Shown here piece by piece: positions 16,459-19,947 of a DNA stretch of 19,947 nucleotides (the first letter of the stretch is position 1; each line of letters begins with the position of its first letter). The position numbers and the translations under genes were made by a program. Source of the stretch: CAZMXS01 sp964570325 (GTDB lineage Bacteria > Verrucomicrobiota > Kiritimatiellia > CAIQIC01 > CAZMXS01); the NCBI GenBank assembly GCA_964570325.1, contig CAZMXS010000083.1, forward strand, positions 1 through 19,947. The letters run 5' to 3'. Below the pieces are notes generated by a model. It was given only the letters and a program-made list of their open reading frames with translations, had not been told where the DNA came from and searched no databases.

Positions 16459-17727
16459 ATGAAATCTTTTAATCCATGGGAAATGGCCTGCCAGCAGCTC
16501 GATACCGTCGCCCGCCATATCAATCTCGATCCGAACATCCATGCCAAGCTCCGTCACTGCAAACGCGCTTTGATTGTTTCCATTCCGATTCACATGGACG
16601 ATGGCCGGGTTCACGTCTTTGAGGGCTACCGCGTCCAGCACAACCTCGAACGCGGACCGGCCAAGGGCGGCATACGCTATCATCCGGATGTGACCCTGGA
16701 TGAGGTCAAGGCTCTCGCTATGTGGATGACTTGGAAATGCGCCGTCGTGCGCCTGCCCTATGGCGGAGCCAAAGGCGGCGTCGTCTGCGATCCCACCCGA
16801 ATGTCCCTGGCCGAGATCGAACGACTGACCCGGCGCTTTACCGCCGAGATTTCGATCATCATCGGCCCCGAGAAGGATATCCCGGCGCCGGACGTGAACA
16901 CCAACCCCCTGGTCATGTCGTGGATGATGGATACCTATTCGATGACGATCGGCTATTCGGCCCCGGGCGTGGTAACCGGCAAGCCAATTGACATTGGCGG
17001 CAGCGAGGGGCGTCTGACCGCCACCGGCCGCGGCGCCATGATCGTGGTGAACGAAGCGCTGAAATACCTCAAGCTGGATCCCCGCCAATGCACCGTCGCC
17101 ATCCAGGGTTTTGGTAATGTCGGCAGCGCGACCGCCCAGTTTCTGGCGGAAATCGGCTGCCGAATTGTCGGTGTTACGGACGCTCATGGCGGCGTGTTCA
17201 ACGCTAAAGGACTGGACATCCCCGCCTTGCTCGCGCACGTGAAGGCGCATCCGGCCCGAACGATTCAGGGATTCCCGAATGGCGATCATATAACCGATGT
17301 CAATAAAGCCAACGCCGAGTTATTCGGAATGGATGCGGATATCCTGGCCCCTTGCGCCATGGAAAACCAGATTACGGCGGAGAACGCGCACAAGATCAGG
17401 GCCAAGATTCTGGTCGAGGGCGCCAACGGCCCGACCACGCCCGAGGCGGATGCCATCCTGCATCGTAACGGCGTCTTCGTGCTGCCGGATATTCTCGCCA
17501 ACGCCGGCGGCGTGACGGTTTCCTACTTCGAATGGGTGCAGGATTTGCAATCCCATTTCTGGGAACTCGACGACATCAACAGCGAATTGACGCGCATCAT
17601 GACGCGCGGGTTCCGGGATGTCGTGGCCATCGCCGAGCGGGAGAAATGCGACATGCGCATGGCCGCCTACATTCTGGCCGTCAGCCGGGTGGCTACCGCC
17701 GTCCGCTTGCTGGGGATTTATCCCTGA
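16459..17727 (+). CDS. gdhA: Glutamate dehydrogenase (Glu/Leu/Phe/Val dehydrogenase family)
   Basis: This 422-aa cytoplasmic enzyme interconverts glutamate and 2-oxoglutarate plus ammonium using NAD(P)H. The length suits the hexameric class. The dimerisation and substrate domain includes GPAKGGIRYHP (66-76), MWMTWKCAVVRLPYGGAKGG (88-107) with catalytic Lys105, and PAPDVNT (142-148) with catalytic Asp145. The Rossmann nucleotide site is GFGNVG (217-222). The MTWK and GGAKGG contexts fit glutamate dehydrogenase better than leucine dehydrogenase. An acidic residue in GVTDAHGG (238-245) may favour NAD, but this is not decisive. The ATG at 16459 has AGGAGG 7 nt upstream, an excellent site; the open frame extends 45 codons further without support. 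It is the only convincing plus-strand gene in the window, diverges from the macroglobulin operon and converges on the LacI gene 38 bp away. Confidence 0.95.
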   Translation: MKSFNPWEMACQQLDTVARHINLDPNIHAKLRHCKRALIVSIPIHMDDGRVHVFEGYRVQHNLERGPAKGGIRYHPDVTLDEVKALAMWMTWKCAVVRLPYGGAKGGVVCDPTRMSLAEIERLTRRFTAEISIIIGPEKDIPAPDVNTNPLVMSWMMDTYSMTIGYSAPGVVTGKPIDIGGSEGRLTATGRGAMIVVNEALKYLKLDPRQCTVAIQGFGNVGSATAQFLAEIGCRIVGVTDAHGGVFNAKGLDIPALLAHVKAHPARTIQGFPNGDHITDVNKANAELFGMDADILAPCAMENQITAENAHKIRAKILVEGANGPTTPEADAILHRNGVFVLPDILANAGGVTVSYFEWVQDLQSHFWELDDINSELTRIMTRGFRDVVAIAEREKCDMRMAAYILAVSRVATAVRLLGIYP

Positions 17728-17746
17728 AGGGCCACCGCCGCAGCGT

Positions 17747-17759
17747 CGGCCAACGGCCG
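17747..17759. terminator. Short GC hairpin between convergent genes
   Basis: CGGCC and GGCCG pair over 5 bp around a 3-nt loop, in the 38-bp gap between the glutamate dehydrogenase stop (17727) and the LacI-family stop (17766). Neither strand has a T-run, so any terminator role is weakly supported by position alone. Confidence 0.2.
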
Positions 17760-17765
17760 GTCGCT

Positions 17766-18791
17766 TCAAGGCGTTGAGGCGCGGACACACAAATCCAATT
17801 GCAGCGTGGCCTGGCGAGCAGTGGCCGGCGGCGTGCGTTGAGAGTTGATCCGATCAAACAGGAACCGGCCGCTTTGGCGGCCGATTTCCACCATCGGCAT
17901 CCGCAACGTCGTCAGCCCCAGAATCACGGCGGCAATGTCGTCATCGCAGCCGGTGACCGCCACATCGCGCGGCACGTTAAGGTTGCGCGCCTTCAACGCC
18001 TCCAGCGCCCCAAACGCGCACAGATCGTTCACGGCGACAAAAACGTCCGGCGGTCCCGGATGCGCCTGAAGATACTGCTCGACCGCATTCCGCCCGCTAT
18101 CGCGGGTCAGATGGGCTTGAATGACCTCGCTCTGCAGTTCCGGATGAACCGCAAAAAAATGCTCGAACTCCTGCCGCCGATCCGCCGCATCAAAGATGTC
18201 CGGCGGGCCGGCCAGGTGTGCAAAGCGTTTGCATCCGCGCTCCGCCAGGTGCGAGAGCAGTTGATCGAGCCCCTTTCGGTTATCCACGCACACACTATCC
18301 ACCTGGCTCCACTGGCCCAGAGCCGGTGCGGCGCGCGCCGCGCATAGTACTACGGGAATATCTTCGGACATGATCTTGTGATTGAAAATATCCAGTGGCG
18401 GCGCGATCAGGATCAGGCCGTCTGCGCGCCCACGCCGGGCAAACTCGCGCCACAGGCGGATGTAATCGTCCGGCCCATGCGCGAAACTGGAAAGCAAGTG
18501 CGACTGGTTCTGGCCGGCCATCTCGTCAATGCCCTTGATGACTTCGGCGAAGAACCCGCTGTTCATTTCACTGGCCAAGACGGCCACCAAGCCGGTCTTG
18601 CCGCCCGCAAGCGCGCGCGCGAAAAGATTCGGGCGGAATTTATGCCGTTCGATCACCGCTTCGATCCGGGCGCGCGTTTCAGGCGACACGCTGGGATGAT
18701 TGGTCAATACCCGGCTGACCGTGCTTTTGGACGTACCCGCCAGTTTGGCCACCTGGCGCAAATTGATGGATTTCGCGGGGTTACTTTTCAT
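17766..18791 (-). CDS. LacI-family transcriptional regulator
   Basis: This is a 341-aa DNA-binding repressor or regulator. Residues about 9-33 form the helix-turn-helix (LRQVAKLAGTSKSTVSRVL), followed by the hinge region RPNLFARALAGGKT (53-66). The rest is a periplasmic-binding-protein-like effector domain with GLVAVLASEMNSGFF (67-81), VAVTGCDDD and the C-terminal RASTP tail, complete for the family. The effector, usually a sugar or nucleoside, cannot be deduced. The ATG at 18791 is 27 bp after the riboflavin synthase stop, and its Shine-Dalgarno match (AGGTG, about 13 nt away) is poor. A TTG at 18818 would add 9 residues. A TATGAT sequence at 18818-18823 inside the end of ribE might be an internal -10 box, but has no good -35. 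Target genes are unknown; the GH94 gene is one candidate. Confidence 0.92.
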   Translation of the reverse strand: MKSNPAKSINLRQVAKLAGTSKSTVSRVLTNHPSVSPETRARIEAVIERHKFRPNLFARALAGGKTGLVAVLASEMNSGFFAEVIKGIDEMAGQNQSHLLSSFAHGPDDYIRLWREFARRGRADGLILIAPPLDIFNHKIMSEDIPVVLCAARAAPALGQWSQVDSVCVDNRKGLDQLLSHLAERGCKRFAHLAGPPDIFDAADRRQEFEHFFAVHPELQSEVIQAHLTRDSGRNAVEQYLQAHPGPPDVFVAVNDLCAFGALEALKARNLNVPRDVAVTGCDDDIAAVILGLTTLRMPMVEIGRQSGRFLFDRINSQRTPPATARQATLQLDLCVRASTP

Positions 18792-18818
18792 CGAAAGCAA
18801 TCTACACCTGAATCCCAA

Positions 18819-19460
18819 TCATATAAAGCCCGCTTTTTGAATAGCTTCCATCGTTAAACCGGTCCCATTATGTCCTTTTTGCAGATAACGCGCAACATAT
18901 TTGCCGAGGATGTCGGTTTCGATATTCACGGCGTCGCCAACGGCCAGGCGGGAAAAAGATGTGGCCTGCCAGGTATGCGGAATGATGTGCACCGAGAACG
19001 AATCGGCGTTCAGATCCACAATCGTTAAGCTGACACCATCCAGCGCAACGGAACCCTTGGGCACCATCCCGGCAAGCCATTCCGCAGCGCACGCAATGCG
19101 CACCTCGCGGTCGCGGCCGACCGACCGGATCCAACGGACCGTGCCGGTTGCATCCACGTGCCCGGTCACCAAGTGCCCACCCAAGGCGTCGCCCACACGC
19201 AACGCCCGTTCCAAGTTAAGCAATGCGCCTGACGGCTTGGCCGACAGATTGGTGCGCGCCAAAGTTTCCTCCAGCACGTCAAACACCACGGTTTCCGAAG
19301 CCACGGCCGCCACCGTCAGGCAAATACCCTGCACCGCCACGCTTTCGCCCAGAGTCAGCGCCGGATTCCAATTGCCCGCGCGCACGCTCAACCGTCCCGC
19401 TGTGCCTTGCCAGCGGATGCTTTCTAATTTTCCCAGTTGTTGGATCAAGCCCGTAAACAT
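18819..19460 (-). CDS. ribE: Riboflavin synthase, alpha subunit
   Basis: This 213-aa enzyme catalyses the last step of riboflavin synthesis, dismutating two molecules of 6,7-dimethyl-8-ribityllumazine. Two homologous lumazine-binding barrels are visible: residues 1-97 with MFTG at the N-terminus, GESVAVQGICLTV (38-50) and LARTNL (67-72), and residues 98-195 with GHLVTGHVD (95-103), KGSVALDGVSLTI (135-147) and NIETDILGKY (179-188). Ser40, Cys47, His101 and Asp183 occupy positions important in the E. coli enzyme. The ATG at 19460 gives the canonical MFTG start; an ATG two codons upstream (19466) is also possible. It starts 11 bp after the ribD stop and is clearly co-transcribed with it. Some databases call this gene ribC (B. 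subtilis: ribE). Confidence 0.96.
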   Translation of the reverse strand: MFTGLIQQLGKLESIRWQGTAGRLSVRAGNWNPALTLGESVAVQGICLTVAAVASETVVFDVLEETLARTNLSAKPSGALLNLERALRVGDALGGHLVTGHVDATGTVRWIRSVGRDREVRIACAAEWLAGMVPKGSVALDGVSLTIVDLNADSFSVHIIPHTWQATSFSRLAVGDAVNIETDILGKYVARYLQKGHNGTGLTMEAIQKAGFI

Positions 19461-19471
19461 AATCATTTTCT

Positions 19472-19947
19472 TCAATGCATGCTTGGTGCTTTGCGATTTT
19501 GGCCGCGCGCGCCGCGTAGCCGCGCGTGAATTCGAAGGTCCGCGCCAATGGTTTCAATGGCCATGATATCGAGCAACGGTTTGTTGCGCATCCGCCAGCC
19601 TGTTCCCATCAGCGCTCCGCTGGCGCGGCGGCCGCCGATCAAGCAGGGCGAAATGAAGAACACCAGGTCATCCACAAGCCCCGCCTTAACCAGGCTGGCG
19701 GCCAGTTCCCCCCCACCCTCGCAAAGCACATGCATAATCCCCTCGCCGCCAAGCCGGCGCAACAGCGCCTTGAGCGCAACCCGGCCGGCCGGCGCGGGGA
19801 AGCGCCAGACCTGAACGCCGCGCTGTTCGAGCCGCCGAGCCGCCGTGGTTGGATAGCGGGCGGGCACGACCAGGATGGTGCGATCACGCGCTTCGTCGGT
19901 AAACACGCGCCTCGCCAACGGAATCGTCCGCCGTCCGGCCACAATGA
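19472..19947 (-). CDS. ribD: RibD reductase domain, 3' part (gene runs off the window)
   Basis: About 158 residues of the C-terminal pyrimidine reductase domain are present; the frame stays open to the right edge, so the start and any deaminase domain lie outside. This NADPH-dependent domain reduces the ribosyl side chain in the second or third step of riboflavin synthesis. Visible features are IVAGRRTIPLARRVF at the start (equivalent to the usual VLDSxLRxPxxARVF strand), HVLCEGGGELAASLVKAGLVDD (the conserved EGG substrate/NADPH loop, from about 19734 down) and FISPCLIGG. The tail ends in a short basic stretch. It leads directly into ribE. It may be a full bifunctional RibD or a stand-alone reductase; the window cannot tell. 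Confidence 0.9.
   Translation of the reverse strand, partial: IVAGRRTIPLARRVFTDEARDRTILVVPARYPTTAARRLEQRGVQVWRFPAPAGRVALKALLRRLGGEGIMHVLCEGGGELAASLVKAGLVDDLVFFISPCLIGGRRASGALMGTGWRMRNKPLLDIMAIETIGADLRIHARLRGARGQNRKAPSMH

Noticed and set aside
16204..17289. Minus-strand open frame of 361 codons opposite glutamate dehydrogenase
   Set aside because: The opposite strand encodes a full-length enzyme with catalytic residues and a perfect ribosome-binding site. This frame is a shadow with no domain.
18792..19475. FMN riboswitch linked to the riboflavin genes
   Set aside because: The gaps between ribD, ribE and lacI are only 11 and 27 bp. An RFN element, if present, would be upstream of ribD beyond the window.

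Overview
The window is about 60% GC and codes densely, mostly on the minus strand. It reads as ordinary chromosome from a Gram-negative bacterium. An alpha-2-macroglobulin/PBP1C pair implies a periplasm and peptidoglycan. A secreted protein with three tandem repeats (DUF7901-like) plus a Verrucomicrobia-style C-terminal beta module, a GH94 phosphorylase and a LacI regulator point to the PVC superphylum, perhaps Kiritimatiellota or Verrucomicrobiota. That placement is an inference from protein style, not from a marker gene. I see no tRNA, rRNA, CRISPR array, transposase or phage gene.

Layout. At 77-112 a 16-bp perfect hairpin closes the left-hand minus-strand unit. That unit is a nitroreductase (1340-1885) followed by an overlapping BrkB/YihY membrane protein fused to a cyclic-nucleotide-binding domain (130-1365). 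Next is a monocistronic-looking secreted repeat protein (2046-4442), with a candidate terminator downstream and a 338-bp upstream region holding a 12-bp direct repeat. Then comes a minus-strand block reading alpha-2-macroglobulin (10316-15781), penicillin-binding protein 1C (7825-10125) and GH94 phosphorylase (4781-7750). The GH94 gene has its own promoter-like sequence that would give a leaderless mRNA.

A 677-bp AT-rich intergenic region (15782-16458) separates this block from the only convincing plus-strand gene, a glutamate dehydrogenase (16459-17727). That gene converges on a minus-strand unit entering from the right edge: ribD reductase domain (partial), ribE (riboflavin synthase) and a LacI-family regulator 27 bp behind ribE.

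How the genes work together. The macroglobulin and PBP1C form the known yfhM-pbpC type pair: a protease trap at the cell envelope coupled to peptidoglycan repair. GH94 would phosphorolyse beta-glucosides in the cytoplasm, and glutamate dehydrogenase links nitrogen and carbon metabolism. RibD and RibE supply riboflavin, hence FMN for enzymes such as the nitroreductase. Nothing here is clearly a new multi-gene system. The observations most worth checking are the BrkB-cNMP fusion, the unexplained structured element in the macroglobulin/gdh intergenic region, the paired 12-bp repeats, the leaderless-promoter geometry and the LacI gene attached to the riboflavin genes.
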